NCBI GenBank assembly: GCA_031423015.1
Contig: JANPER010000232.1
Coordinates: forward strand, 1-64,000
From: DATGPD01 sp031423015
GTDB taxonomy: Bacteria; Planctomycetota; UBA1135; UBA2386
Length of the DNA: 64,000 bases
Direction: 5' to 3'
Both the position numbers and the translations under genes were made by a program. The notes below the pieces were generated by a model. That model did not search any database, had not been told where the DNA came from, and saw only the letters and a program-made list of their open reading frames with translations. This document shows, piece by piece, positions 18,292-27,287 of the stretch (position 1 is its first letter; the number at the start of each line of letters is the position of its first letter).

Positions 18292-19648
18292 CATCGCAAT
18301 CCACGCCGTCGGCCTCGGCAAGGCGTATCAGATCTACAAGCGACCCGAGGACCGCCTCAAGCAGATGCTGCTCGGCCGCTGGCGCCGGTACTACGAGGAG
18401 TACTGGGCGCTCACCAACCTGAACCTCGACGTCCATCGGGGCGAGACCATCGGCATCATCGGCCGCAACGGCTCCGGCAAGTCAACGCTGTTACAGCTGG
18501 TGTGCGGCACGCTGTTGCCCACCATCGGCACAGTAGTAACCCACGGCCGCATCGCCCCGCTGCTCGAACTGGGGTCGGGGTTCAACATGGAATTCACCGG
18601 GCGCGAGAACGTGTTCCTGTCGGCCTCGGTGCTCGGCCTCACCGAGCAACAGATCCACCAGCGATTCGACGCAATCGCCGAGTTCGCCGGCATCGGTGAC
18701 TTCATCGAGCAACCGGTCAAGGTCTATTCGAGCGGCATGTACGCGCGCCTCGCATTTGCGGTGGCGGCGCATGTCGATGCCGATGTGCTCATCGTCGATG
18801 AAATCCTCTCGGTAGGTGACGCCGCGTTCAATCAGAAGTGCATGCGCTTCATCCGGCGCTTCAAGGAGAAAGGCACGCTGTTCTTCGTGTCCCACGACAC
18901 GTCTGCGGTGCGCAACCTCTGCGACCGGGCCGTGTGGCTCGACCGCGGCTCAGTGCGCACGATCGGACCAGCGGATCAGGTATGCGACGACTACGTGGCA
19001 TCGATGCACGAGGACACCGACGACCGCGGTGGCTTCAAGATCGGCGGTAGCCGCCGGCAGAAGGACGAACCCGCACCGATCGTCAAGGATGTGCGCCTCG
19101 AGCAGCTCGCCGAACTCGGCTATCGCAATGAGCTACAGGTTTTCGCCTTTGATCCGGATTCGCGCTGGTTTGGCCAACGCGGAGCGACCATCGACCGCGT
19201 AGCGCTGCTGTCACCCGACGATCCGGGACACGAATTGCAGGGCAACGAGATCCACGGCGGCGCCGAGGTTGTTCTTGTGGTGGAAGGCATCGCGCACGAG
19301 GCCCTCGACCGACCGATCATGGGCTTCTGCGTCAAGGATCGCTTGGGGCAGGAGCTGTTCGGCGACAACACGTTCTTGACCTATCGCGACCGACCGGTGC
19401 CGCTAGCGGCCAACAGTCCGTTCGCGGCGCGCTTCCGTTTCGTGCTGCCCTATCTGCCGACCGGCAACTACGCCGTCTGCGCCGCGGTAGCGAACGGCAG
19501 CCAACAGGAGCACGTACAGCACCACTGGATCGACGACGCGCTCATCTTCCAAGTCGAGACCAGCCACGTGGTGCGCGGCCTGGTCGGACTGCCGATGCTC
19601 GACATCGTCATCGACACGCGCGCGGGAGCCAAGGCCACGACCGAGTGA
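18275..19648 (+). CDS. wzt: Polysaccharide ABC exporter ATPase with C-terminal glycan-recognition domain (Wzt)
   Basis: A 457-residue protein. Residues about 5-245 are the nucleotide-binding domain: Walker A GRNGSGKST (63-71), signature YSSGM, Walker B DVLIVDE and the SHD switch His. Residues about 285-440 form an extra beta-rich domain like the Wzt C-terminal domain, which in known O-antigen systems recognises a capped non-reducing end before export. This fits the methyltransferases encoded nearby. An alternative start lies two codons in. It pairs with the overlapping permease gene. Confidence 0.92.
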   Translation: MPMLSDIAIHAVGLGKAYQIYKRPEDRLKQMLLGRWRRYYEEYWALTNLNLDVHRGETIGIIGRNGSGKSTLLQLVCGTLLPTIGTVVTHGRIAPLLELGSGFNMEFTGRENVFLSASVLGLTEQQIHQRFDAIAEFAGIGDFIEQPVKVYSSGMYARLAFAVAAHVDADVLIVDEILSVGDAAFNQKCMRFIRRFKEKGTLFFVSHDTSAVRNLCDRAVWLDRGSVRTIGPADQVCDDYVASMHEDTDDRGGFKIGGSRRQKDEPAPIVKDVRLEQLAELGYRNELQVFAFDPDSRWFGQRGATIDRVALLSPDDPGHELQGNEIHGGAEVVLVVEGIAHEALDRPIMGFCVKDRLGQELFGDNTFLTYRDRPVPLAANSPFAARFRFVLPYLPTGNYAVCAAVANGSQQEHVQHHWIDDALIFQVETSHVVRGLVGLPMLDIVIDTRAGAKATTE

Positions 19649-19765
19649 GTCTGCCGGACGGCTTGTCGCGCGCAGCATCGACCAGCCTCGCCTGCTGCAA
19701 AGCCGCGAAGGCGTCCCGACAAAAGGCTTGCCGTTGCTCGCGCTGCGCCGGCCACAAACGCCGCA

Positions 19766-21208
19766 CTACTTGCGATCGTTAGCGCGCAGGATGAGCAGGA
19801 TGTCGACCTGGTCGTCGGACCGACGCGCCCCGCGAGCGCGCGGCTCGGTGCGGTAGCCACCGTCGCGGCCAGCCGGCGCAGCGGGCGAACCTGGGGCGGA
19901 GCCGGCCGCGGGGCCAGGGGTCGACGGGCCGGCGGGCGCGACGGTTGGGTCGCCCCCGCGTCCCCCTGCCTTCGCCGCGGCCGCGCGCGTCGGAGCCGGC
20001 GGTTTGACTTCCGGTTTGGCTTCCGACTTGACTTCCGGCTGTTCGCGCACCGCCAACAGCGCCAGCCGACCTGCCTCAGCCGGCTGCACCCGCTCGAACC
20101 CGACTTCGCCGCGATCCGCCTGCACGCGCGCGTGCAGCGTCGTCGCGAACGCGCGCAGCTCGGCGAGCGACCCCGACACGCGATAGACGCGATCGTTTGG
20201 TCGAATTTGCAAAGTGCGCGTCGCGTCAGCCGGGCGCGCCGACAAGTCATCCTTGGCCTTCTCGCTCGGCTCGGACTTCGGCTCTTGCATCGGTGCGTCG
20301 AGAGCACGGGCGACGCGCACCTGACGCAGATCGACGCGCGCCTCACCCTTGGCCTCGGCCTCGGTCTCGGTCGCCGCGCCGAGCAGAGCCAAGATTTCGG
20401 CCGCATTGATCGGCGCCGCGGCGGCGCGCGCATCGAGCTCGCTGAACAGCTTGGCACTCGGCAGCGCGGCCACGTCGGCCACGAGCGCGATTTCACCGAG
20501 CGCCAGCCGATCGAGCCCTAACGCAAAGGCGGACTCGTCGGCGGGAGCCACGACGCCGGTTAGCTGTTCGATCCCCGACACCACGTGAGGGGCCACTATG
20601 CCGGTTGCGGGCGGACGCTGCTCGCCGTCCTTGTCGGCGACCGCGATCGGCACCGCCTTGCGCAGGGCGACTTCGCCTTCCTTGCCCTCGCCCACCGATT
20701 GTGATCGTGCTTCGACCGCATCCTCGAAGCGCCGCACGCCTTCGAGTTGATCGCGCGCGACAGCGCCCAGCTCGGGGCGCTTCTTGTCTTGCAGGGCGCG
20801 ATTCTTCTGTGCGTCGTCTTGCTTGGCACCGCCGAGCTGCTCGCCAGGTGCGCGCGCGACATCCGAGCGGGCGGGCTCGGCCGGCGGGATCGTGCGCACG
20901 ACCACGAACACCAAGACCAGCGCCGCCGCCGCCACCGCACTCGCCAGATACGGCCGCCACGCGCGCGGCGGCCGCGACGCCTTGGGCTTCAGCTGCGCAA
21001 TCACGGCTTCGGCCAAGCTGCCGCCCATGTCGCCTGGTGCGAGCGCGCTGCGCACCAACTGCACGCTGCGGCGATACGCGTCGGCGCTGCGCTGCAACTC
21101 CGGATCGCGCGCCATTTCACCTTCGAGCGCGGCGCGTTCGCTCGGCTTCAAGCGGCCATCCACCCAGTCGGCAAAGCGCTCGTCGAGGCGTCCGTACGGC
21201 GAACTCAT
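19766..21208 (-). CDS. Membrane-anchored anti-sigma factor
   Basis: A 480-residue protein. Residues 1-75 are an acidic helical N-terminal region of anti-sigma type (DERFADWVDGRLKPSERAAL; no zinc-binding HxxxCxxC motif). One membrane segment spans about residues 85-107. A long periplasmic part follows, low in complexity and rich in Ala, Pro and Glu, with a small folded piece at about 335-390. The gene starts by an ATGA overlap with the sigma factor gene, the classic arrangement for a sigma/anti-sigma pair. It should hold the sigma factor at the membrane until an envelope signal arrives. Its last coding bases recur at 3018-3069. Confidence 0.78.
   Translation of the reverse strand: MSSPYGRLDERFADWVDGRLKPSERAALEGEMARDPELQRSADAYRRSVQLVRSALAPGDMGGSLAEAVIAQLKPKASRPPRAWRPYLASAVAAAALVLVFVVVRTIPPAEPARSDVARAPGEQLGGAKQDDAQKNRALQDKKRPELGAVARDQLEGVRRFEDAVEARSQSVGEGKEGEVALRKAVPIAVADKDGEQRPPATGIVAPHVVSGIEQLTGVVAPADESAFALGLDRLALGEIALVADVAALPSAKLFSELDARAAAAPINAAEILALLGAATETEAEAKGEARVDLRQVRVARALDAPMQEPKSEPSEKAKDDLSARPADATRTLQIRPNDRVYRVSGSLAELRAFATTLHARVQADRGEVGFERVQPAEAGRLALLAVREQPEVKSEAKPEVKPPAPTRAAAAKAGGRGGDPTVAPAGPSTPGPAAGSAPGSPAAPAGRDGGYRTEPRARGARRSDDQVDILLILRANDRK
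19786..19837 (-). repeat. Anti-sigma 3' segment repeated at 3018-3069
   Basis: This is the coding end of the anti-sigma gene (DDQVDI-LILR). It matches the intergenic stretch at 3018-3069 at 46 of 52 bases. Confidence 0.6.
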
Positions 21209-21873
21209 GGTCGGAACTCCGCGAGTTTGTCCTGCAGAATCAGCCGACCGCGGTGAATCCGCGAGCGCACTGTGCCGGGCGGGATCCCGAGGACCTCGCC
21301 GATCTCCTCGTATGACAACCCCTGCAGGTCGCGCAGCAAGACGGCGCGCTGGAACTCCTCGGGCAGCTCATGCACCGCGGCGCGCACCGCCTCGGCGATC
21401 TCCTTGTGGTGCACTCGATCGGCCGGCTGCGGTCCCCGCGCCACCGGTTCGATCCTCAAGTCGTCGGTGCCAGCGATGGGTGCGTCGATCGAGACGGTCC
21501 GTCGAGCGCGCTTGAGGGCCTTGCTCTTGCGATACTCGGTGATGCAGTAGTTGAGGGCGATGGTGTGCAGCCACGTCGAGAAGCGGGCCACCGGGTCGAA
21601 GCCCACGAGCCCACGGTAGGCGCGGATGAACACTTCCTGGCACACGTCGCGCGCGAACTCGCGGTCGCAATGGAGAACTCGCAGCACTAGACCAAACACC
21701 CTGCGTTCATGTCGTTCGAGAAGGCTCCGGAAGGCATCGACGTCGCCGCTCTGCGCCCGCTGCACGAGCGGAGCATCGGGATCGACATCGTCGACTGGCG
21801 CCACCGGGAGCGGCGGCGAACGGAACCCGGGAGGAACGGTTCCCGGGTCGATCTCATGCGGAGTCGGGGTCAA
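21205..21873 (-). CDS. ECF-family RNA polymerase sigma factor
   Basis: An ECF sigma factor with region 2 (LVQRAQSGDVDAF, CQEVFIRAYRG, FSTWLHTIALN) and region 4 (LPEEFQRAVLLRDLQG, LSYEEIGEVLGIPPGTVRSR). The frame is open far upstream, but that part is antisense to the zinc-ribbon gene. The TTG at 21873 gives 222 residues and leaves room for a promoter; a GTG at 21804 (199 residues) is the alternative. It directs RNA polymerase to envelope-stress or other target genes and is controlled by the anti-sigma factor encoded in overlap downstream. Confidence 0.9.
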   Translation of the reverse strand: MTPTPHEIDPGTVPPGFRSPPLPVAPVDDVDPDAPLVQRAQSGDVDAFRSLLERHERRVFGLVLRVLHCDREFARDVCQEVFIRAYRGLVGFDPVARFSTWLHTIALNYCITEYRKSKALKRARRTVSIDAPIAGTDDLRIEPVARGPQPADRVHHKEIAEAVRAAVHELPEEFQRAVLLRDLQGLSYEEIGEVLGIPPGTVRSRIHRGRLILQDKLAEFRP

Positions 21874-21916
21874 GGGTCTTTCGCGACGCGGGACGCAGGA
21901 TAACGTCGACCACGCC

Positions 21917-21942
21917 GACGCCACACCCGCACACAAACTTCC
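21917..21942 (-). promoter_or_regulatory. Candidate autoregulatory ECF promoter
   Basis: Read leftward, GGAAG is followed after 17 bp by CGTC, close to the GGAAC-N16/17-CGTC pattern of ECF sigma promoters. It sits 44 bp before the proposed start of the sigma gene. Self-activation of an ECF operon is usual, but the match is short. Confidence 0.35.
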
Positions 21943-21963
21943 ATTCACGTCGCAGCATGAGTC

Positions 21964-22260
21964 ATGAGTGAGAGCATCTTCCAGTTCGACTGCCCGTGCT
22001 GCGGCAAACGCATCGAGTTCGACGTGCGCTCCCGCAAGACCCGCGCGGTGAAGGTGACCGAGGGCAAGGTGAAGAAGGACTTCGATGCCTTGCTGGCCGA
22101 CCAGAGCATCGAGCGCAAGCGCCTCGACGGCGCCTTTGGCCAGGCGCTGGACGCCCAGCGCAAGGAGAAGGAGGCGATGGACGACATGTTCAACACCGCC
22201 AAGAAGAAGGCCAAAGCCGACGGCGACGACCAGCCGCACCGGCCGTTCGACCTCGACTGA
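21964..22260 (+). CDS. Small zinc-ribbon protein of unknown function
   Basis: A 98-residue protein with one CPCC motif near the N-terminus (residues 10-13), in a pattern like the first half of a zinc ribbon (FDCPCCGKRIEFDV). A Lys- and Glu-rich helical stretch and an acidic tail follow. Only two Cys residues are present, so a full zinc site would need a second chain or other ligands. It is divergent from the sigma factor gene and converges with the peptidase gene after 22 bp. The function is unknown. Confidence 0.75.
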   Translation: MSESIFQFDCPCCGKRIEFDVRSRKTRAVKVTEGKVKKDFDALLADQSIERKRLDGAFGQALDAQRKEKEAMDDMFNTAKKKAKADGDDQPHRPFDLD

Positions 22261-22282
22261 CGGCCGCGGGCGCGCCCCTCCT

Positions 22283-23605
22283 CTACAGCTTCAGCTGCTT
22301 CTTGCCCTTGGCGTTGTAACTCGGCCGCTCCGGCCGACTCGCCAGCTCGACGCCAAACGCATAGATGCCCCGCACCACCGTGCTCATGTGGTCGAGGTCG
22401 AGCAACCGCAACTCGTCGCTCGGCTGGTGGTAGTCCGCGTGCAGCGAGCCGGCGCTGATCGAGTGGGCGACCACGCCCTTCTGCGCGAAGGGCAGGTTGT
22501 CGCTGCCGCTGAACAGGGGACCCGCCATGGCGAACGCCACCAGCTTCACGTCGTTCTTGCTCAACACCGGCTCAGCGATGCTGGCAAAGTCAGACAGGTC
22601 ATTGCCGGTGATCCACGCATGACGCGGCCCTTCCTTCGGCGGACGGCCGAGCATCTCGAGGTTCACCACGGCGGCGATGTCGGTCAGCGGCATGGTCGGG
22701 TCGGCGACGAACGCGCCGCTGCCGCGCAACCCTTTCTCCTCGGCGGAGAACCACACGAAGGCCACGTTGCGGGTGAGCTTGGGCTTCTGCGCCGCAAAGG
22801 TCTCCGCCAGCGCCAGCACCGCCGCACTGCCGGTCGCGTCGTCGTCGGCCCCGTTGTAGATCGCGTCGCCGTCGCGCGGCGCGCCGACGCCGATGTGATC
22901 GTAGTGCGCCGAGAACAGCACCCACTCCTTGGCGTCGGGCACGCGATGGGTGGCAACCACGTTGTATAGCTCGACGTCGATGTCCTCGGGCGCAGGCAGC
23001 TCGACGTCAGCGCGCAGCGCGCCCTCGGGGAGCACGCCCTTGCGCACCAACAACCACGGCGCCCCCCCGGCGCCACCGCGGCGCGATAGGCGTTCGTGCA
23101 CGCCGGCGCACCCGGCCCACAGGGCCGAGTTGGCCTCGACCTCGACGACCACCGGCCGCTTGCCGCCCTGGCGCTGCAACAGGCGGTCGGCGCCTGGTTG
23201 ATCGAACGCAACGCGCAGCACCTCGACGACCGGATTGGCAAACGCACTGTCCGCGCGCCATACGCGCACGTCGTCGCCTGCCACCAGGGTCTTCGTGGTG
23301 CCGTCGGCCGCACGGACCACCAGGCGCAGCTGGCCGACGTCAACGCGCACGCCGGGCAACGTGTAGCGGAACAAGAACGCGTCGCCCGCGCCCGAGGTCA
23401 ACCCGGCCGCGCGCACGCGGGTCACCAAGTAGTCGCGTGCCTGCGTCAGACCAACGCTCGGGCTGTCGCGGCCAAGCAGTTCGTCGGAGGCCAAGAACTC
23501 GAGCGTCGTGCGCAGCTCGGCCGCGCTCATCGGATCGGGCGCGAACCCCTCTTGCGCGCGCGGCGCCGCGAGGGTCAACGAGAGGACTAGCAGGAGCTTC
23601 TTCAT
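22283..23605 (-). CDS. Secreted M28-family zinc aminopeptidase
   Basis: A 440-residue protein with an N-terminal signal peptide (MKKLLLVLSLTLAAPRAQ). The M28 metal site is visible in the second half: SAHYDHIG (His and Asp), GADDDATG (bridging Asp), SAEEKGLRGS (catalytic Glu and metal Glu), and DYHQPSDE (last His). An inserted domain of about 150 residues precedes this part, as in PA-domain members. It should remove N-terminal residues from peptides outside the cytoplasm. It overlaps the amidohydrolase gene by ATGA. Confidence 0.9.
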   Translation of the reverse strand: MKKLLLVLSLTLAAPRAQEGFAPDPMSAAELRTTLEFLASDELLGRDSPSVGLTQARDYLVTRVRAAGLTSGAGDAFLFRYTLPGVRVDVGQLRLVVRAADGTTKTLVAGDDVRVWRADSAFANPVVEVLRVAFDQPGADRLLQRQGGKRPVVVEVEANSALWAGCAGVHERLSRRGGAGGAPWLLVRKGVLPEGALRADVELPAPEDIDVELYNVVATHRVPDAKEWVLFSAHYDHIGVGAPRDGDAIYNGADDDATGSAAVLALAETFAAQKPKLTRNVAFVWFSAEEKGLRGSGAFVADPTMPLTDIAAVVNLEMLGRPPKEGPRHAWITGNDLSDFASIAEPVLSKNDVKLVAFAMAGPLFSGSDNLPFAQKGVVAHSISAGSLHADYHQPSDELRLLDLDHMSTVVRGIYAFGVELASRPERPSYNAKGKKQLKL

Positions 23606-25191
23606 CGCGGATACACCACCTCGCCGCCGATCACCGTCAGCAGCACCTTGGCTTCGAGCAGTTGGTCTTCGGCGCAGACCAAAAGGTCGCGGTCGAAGAC
23701 CGTGAAGTCAGCGCGCTTGCCCACCTCGATGGTGCCGAGTTCGCGCTCCAGGAACGCCGCATAGGCGGCATCGCGCGTGAAGCCGGCGATCGCCTCGGCG
23801 CGGGTGAGCTTCTGCTCCGGCCGCATCTCGAGCGTGCCGCCCGGCGCCCGCGTGCTGACCGCGGCGAACAGGCCGAGTCGCGGGTCGTGGCCCTCGACCG
23901 GAAAGTCGGAACCCAGCGGCACAGGCATCCCGAACGACAGGAAACGCCGCCACGCGTACGCGCCCGCCGTGCGCTCAGGACCGAGGCGCTCGGGAGCCCA
24001 CGGCATGTCGGAGGTCAGGTGCGTCGGCTGCATCGACGGGAGCACGCCAAGCGCGGCGAAACGCGCGAAGTCGGCGTCGGCCACCACCTGCGCGTGCTCG
24101 ACGCGAAAGCGCGCGGCCCGCACGCCGTGCTTGAACTTGGTCGCTTCGTAGGCATTGAGCACGGCGCGGTTGGCCGCGTCGCCGATCGCATGCACGCACA
24201 ACTGGAAGCCATGGTCGGCGCAGAGCTGCGCGGTCCTCTGCAACACCGGCTGCCGCGTGATCATCAAGCCGCGGTGACCAGGTCGGTCGGTGTACGGCTC
24301 CAGCAGCGCCGCGCCGCGCGAACCCAGCGCGCCGTCGGCGTAGCCTTTCACCGCGCGCACGATGATCACGTCGTCGGGGGTTTGCCACGGCCCCTGCTTG
24401 ATGGCGTCCTCCGCGCTCGCCGGCAGCATCACGTACACGCGCAACTTCCAGCGCCCTTGCCGCCACAGCTGGCGCACCACCTCGACTTCGCGCGGAGCCA
24501 TGCCCGCGTCGTGCACGCACGTGAGCCCCACGGCGAGGCACGCGTCGTGCGCCGCCAGCAGTTGGCGTTCGATCTGCGCCGGCGTTGCGCTCGGCACGCT
24601 GCCACCCACCAGCGCCATCGCGGTGTCGACCAGCACGCCGGTCGGCGCCCCGGCGCTGTCTTTCGCGATCTCCCCGCCTGCCGGCGTCTCGCTCGCCGAC
24701 GACAACCCCGCGATCGCCATCGCCTTTGCGTTGCTCAGCGCCGCGTGCCCGTCGACGCGCGTGAGCCACACCGGATGCTCCGGCACCGCCTCCGACAGCG
24801 CGGCGTGCATCGGAAAGGCTTTGTCGTCCCAGTCGTTCTGATCCCAACCGCGGCCCAACACCCAGTCGCCCTTGCGCGTCGTCGCCGCCCGCGCGCGCAC
24901 GCGCGCGATCACCTCCTCGTAGCTCTTGGTGCCCACGAGGTCGACGTGGTCGAGCGCCGCGCCGAGCCCCAGCAAGTGCGCATGCGCGTCGTGCAGCCCG
25001 GGGACCACGAAGCCCGGCAACGTGCGCACCGTCGCGATGTCGCGCGCCGGCGCGTCGTGGTCGGCGATGCGACCGTCGACCACGACGACGCGCGGCCCCC
25101 ACTCCTGCGCGGTACCGGTGTGCACGCGCACGCCTTCCAGAGCGAGGTCTTGAGGAACGAGCGCCGCGACGGCGAGAGCGAGACTCAACAT
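23602..25191 (-). CDS. Exported YtcJ-like amidohydrolase
   Basis: A 529-residue metal-dependent hydrolase. The N-terminus is hydrophobic and likely exported. The amidohydrolase landmarks are HDAHAHLLG (HxH metal motif, about residue 67), GRGWDQNDW, CVHDAGM, a CVHAIGDAANR segment, VEHAQVV and GSDFPVEGHDPRLG (late metal Asp), all typical of the YtcJ/LAF3 subgroup. The substrate is unknown; this subgroup probably acts on N-substituted amides. It overlaps the M28 peptidase gene by four bases, so the two may act on the same peptides or their products. Confidence 0.88.
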   Translation of the reverse strand: MLSLALAVAALVPQDLALEGVRVHTGTAQEWGPRVVVVDGRIADHDAPARDIATVRTLPGFVVPGLHDAHAHLLGLGAALDHVDLVGTKSYEEVIARVRARAATTRKGDWVLGRGWDQNDWDDKAFPMHAALSEAVPEHPVWLTRVDGHAALSNAKAMAIAGLSSASETPAGGEIAKDSAGAPTGVLVDTAMALVGGSVPSATPAQIERQLLAAHDACLAVGLTCVHDAGMAPREVEVVRQLWRQGRWKLRVYVMLPASAEDAIKQGPWQTPDDVIIVRAVKGYADGALGSRGAALLEPYTDRPGHRGLMITRQPVLQRTAQLCADHGFQLCVHAIGDAANRAVLNAYEATKFKHGVRAARFRVEHAQVVADADFARFAALGVLPSMQPTHLTSDMPWAPERLGPERTAGAYAWRRFLSFGMPVPLGSDFPVEGHDPRLGLFAAVSTRAPGGTLEMRPEQKLTRAEAIAGFTRDAAYAAFLERELGTIEVGKRADFTVFDRDLLVCAEDQLLEAKVLLTVIGGEVVYPR

Positions 25192-25254
25192 GGCAACCCG
25201 AGTGTCGGGTCCGCGCGCCGCAGAGCAAGCTTCGGCTCTCGATCCGTCGTCAGC

Positions 25255-26019
25255 TCAGGAGCCGTCTGCCGCAATCCGCCACGGATCCGGCGAGTGCCAG
25301 ACGTGTTCCTCGCCCGCGTCGTCGCGCACCCGCAGGTGCCCGTTGTCCTCGATCGAAAGCACCGTGAACGCGCGCGTCGACCCATCCACGACGTGCCGCG
25401 CCGTCACCCGCCGCCCAAGCATCCGGCACTCGGTGCGCATGCGCGCCACGATCGAGCCCGGCGCGTCGTATTCAGCGTTGAGCGCCTCCATCAGGTCGAC
25501 CCACACCTCCGCCAGATCGTGCACCTGTCCAGTCAGCATGCGCATCGACACGCCGACGGCCTCCGCTTCGCCAAGCATCCCGACTTGGTTCACGTTCAGC
25601 CCGACACCGACCAGGTACTTGTCGCCGAGCCGCCGCACCAACGTGCCGCTGATCTTCTTGCCGTCGACGATCACGTCGTTCACCCACTTGGGGTGCGCGT
25701 CGATCGCGTGGCGCGCGCGCAAGAACGAGGACACCGCGACGCCGGTGAGGAACACGATCGGCGCCTTGTCGCTGCGCTCGGGCGCGTCGAACACGATCGT
25801 CTGCCACAAGCCTTCGGGCGTGGCAGATTCCCAGCGTCGATCGCCGGTGCCGCGACCGAGCGTCTGCCGACCGGCCATGAACACCGTGCCCTCGGCCACC
25901 GCGCCGCGCGCGAGCTGACGTTCCGCCATCTCCATCGTCGACGTGGTCACGTCTTCGTAGACCACCATGCGACCGAGTCGGCCGCTGCGCACAAGCCGCG
26001 GCCAGTCGCTCGGGTTCAC
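25255..26019 (-). CDS. birA: Biotin--protein ligase (BirA, catalytic type)
   Basis: The GTG at 26019 (VNPSDWPRLV) overlaps the bioY stop as GTGA and is preferred over the much longer upstream frame, which is antisense-like. The 254-residue product has TTSTMEMAE, GRQTLGRGTGDRRW (biotinyl-AMP loop), WVNDV and the catalytic Lys context KKISGTLVRR, then a short C-terminal SH3-like domain. There is no N-terminal DNA-binding domain, so it is a non-regulatory ligase. It would attach biotin to carboxylase carrier domains, using biotin brought in by the BioY encoded just upstream. Confidence 0.92.
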   Translation of the reverse strand: MNPSDWPRLVRSGRLGRMVVYEDVTTSTMEMAERQLARGAVAEGTVFMAGRQTLGRGTGDRRWESATPEGLWQTIVFDAPERSDKAPIVFLTGVAVSSFLRARHAIDAHPKWVNDVIVDGKKISGTLVRRLGDKYLVGVGLNVNQVGMLGEAEAVGVSMRMLTGQVHDLAEVWVDLMEALNAEYDAPGSIVARMRTECRMLGRRVTARHVVDGSTRAFTVLSIEDNGHLRVRDDAGEEHVWHSPDPWRIAADGS

Positions 26020-26597
26020 CGCGCGCGCAGGCGAATGACGGCGGGCAACAGCGCCAGCACGAGCAGCGCCTTCACCAACGCACCCAGCAAGAACGGCATC
26101 AACCCGGCCTGCACCGCGTGCACCGGACCAAGCAGCACGCTCAGCCAAGCGACGCCCGGCAAGAAGATCGCCGTCATGGCGGCGAGCACCGCGACGGCTT
26201 GCCGCGCGCGCGTGCGCGCGAACCCCGTGTCGATCGCCGTGCCCATCACGTACGCCGCCAACACGAAGCCCAGCAGATAGCCGCCGGTCGGACCGAACGC
26301 GATCACCGGGCCGCTCAGCGCACCGGCGAACACCGGCAAGCCCACGAGCCCTTGCGTCCAGTAGAGCAGCAGACTCGCCGCGCCACTGCGCGCGCCGAGC
26401 GCCGCACCAACGAGCAGCACCGCCAACGCCTGCAGCGTGATCGGCACCGGCGCGCCCGGCAAGTAGATCGCGACCTGCGCCGCGAGCGCCACCAGCAGCG
26501 AGCCAGCGACCACGAACGACGTCTGCAGCAACACGCTCCGCGGCGCGGCGATTACCGAGGGTGCGGACGTCACAGACGCGTTGATGAGGGGAAGCAC
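26016..26597 (-). CDS. bioY: Biotin transporter substrate-binding subunit BioY
   Basis: A 193-residue membrane protein with about six hydrophobic segments. The BioY signature is present: PVPITLQALAVLLVGAALG in the second segment and FGPTGGYLLGF in the middle. It is the S component of an ECF-type vitamin transporter; it may work alone or with shared energy-coupling subunits encoded elsewhere. It overlaps birA, forming a biotin uptake and use pair. Confidence 0.93.
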   Translation of the reverse strand: MLPLINASVTSAPSVIAAPRSVLLQTSFVVAGSLLVALAAQVAIYLPGAPVPITLQALAVLLVGAALGARSGAASLLLYWTQGLVGLPVFAGALSGPVIAFGPTGGYLLGFVLAAYVMGTAIDTGFARTRARQAVAVLAAMTAIFLPGVAWLSVLLGPVHAVQAGLMPFLLGALVKALLVLALLPAVIRLRAR

Positions 26598-26764
26598 GCG
26601 AGCAAGCTAGACATCAGGGGTGGCAAGTCCAGGGTTTTCAGGCTCGGAAGACCGAGGCCACGACGCGGGTCGCTACCTCCGGCTCGTTCCCCTCGATAGC
26701 ATCCGCCTCGGTCCGGATCGTTCGCACCCGCGACCTCGGCCCGGCCCTCGGAAGATCGGAGCCC

Positions 26765-26893
26765 ATGCGGAACGTCATCTTCGTGTCGTATGCGAGTGCG
26801 GATCACGCGGTGGCGGAAGGGTCGTGGCGAAAACCCATCAGCTGTTGTCACGCCCGCAAGTACTCGCCTGCCGTGGCCGAGCGAGGACGTTGA
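26765..26893 (+). pseudogene. Truncated TIR-domain N-terminus
   Basis: A 42-residue frame that begins like a TIR domain (NVIFVSYASADHAVAE, where FVSYAS-D is the first strand and box 1 of TIR). After about 17 residues the family resemblance stops, and the frame ends at 26891. A GGAG ribosome-site-like sequence precedes the ATG. I read it as the stub of a lost TIR protein gene, next to a toxin-antitoxin pair. The preceding 167 bp holds nothing I recognise. Confidence 0.5.
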
Positions 26894-26966
26894 GAAACCG
26901 GTCCTCGAAGCCCTGGTCGATCTCGGGCTGGGTGACGAAGTCGTCGACCCCTTGGTGACGTTCCAT

Positions 26967-27287
26967 CTACTCTTCAAGCAGCGCGTCGAGATCTCGAGCA
27001 CCGTGAAGGACACGCACGATGGTGATTCCGGCCTCTTGCACGGCGTAGAACACTAACCAGTTCTTGAATCCGCGGATCGGATACGAGCGGAGGCCTTCCA
27101 GGTCGTCGCTTCGCCACGGCCTCGCGCGGCCCTTGTGCGGGTGCTCGAGCAGATCCTCGAACGTCTCCTCGGCGCGCTCGACGAATCGAAAACCTGTTGC
27201 TTCGCTCCCGTGCTCGGTCAGGTACACCGCGATCTCGCGCAGATCCTGAAAGGCGCGCGGGTGCTTTCTGACGATGCGACCCGGCAC
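26967..27287 (-). CDS. ParE/RelE-family toxin
   Basis: A 106-residue basic protein with the ParE/RelE fold pattern: RKHPRAFQDLREIAVYLTEHG (first helix pair), FVERAEETFEDLLEHPHKG, LRSYPIRGFKNWLVFYAV and ITIVRVLHGARDL. The GTG start shares one base with the antitoxin stop. ParE-type toxins block gyrase; RelE types cut mRNA at the ribosome. The LHGARDL ending favours ParE. The partner is encoded immediately upstream. Confidence 0.9.
   Translation of the reverse strand: MPGRIVRKHPRAFQDLREIAVYLTEHGSEATGFRFVERAEETFEDLLEHPHKGRARPWRSDDLEGLRSYPIRGFKNWLVFYAVQEAGITIVRVLHGARDLDALLEE

Noticed and set aside
23437..26280. 947-codon plus-strand frame
   Set aside because: Entirely antisense to the M28 peptidase, amidohydrolase and birA genes, which have clear family motifs; the frame is rich in Arg and His as mirror frames are.
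26570..27013. 147-codon minus-strand frame and 112-codon plus-strand frame around the TIR stub
   Set aside because: Neither has family resemblance or a plausible start context; both overlap better-supported features.
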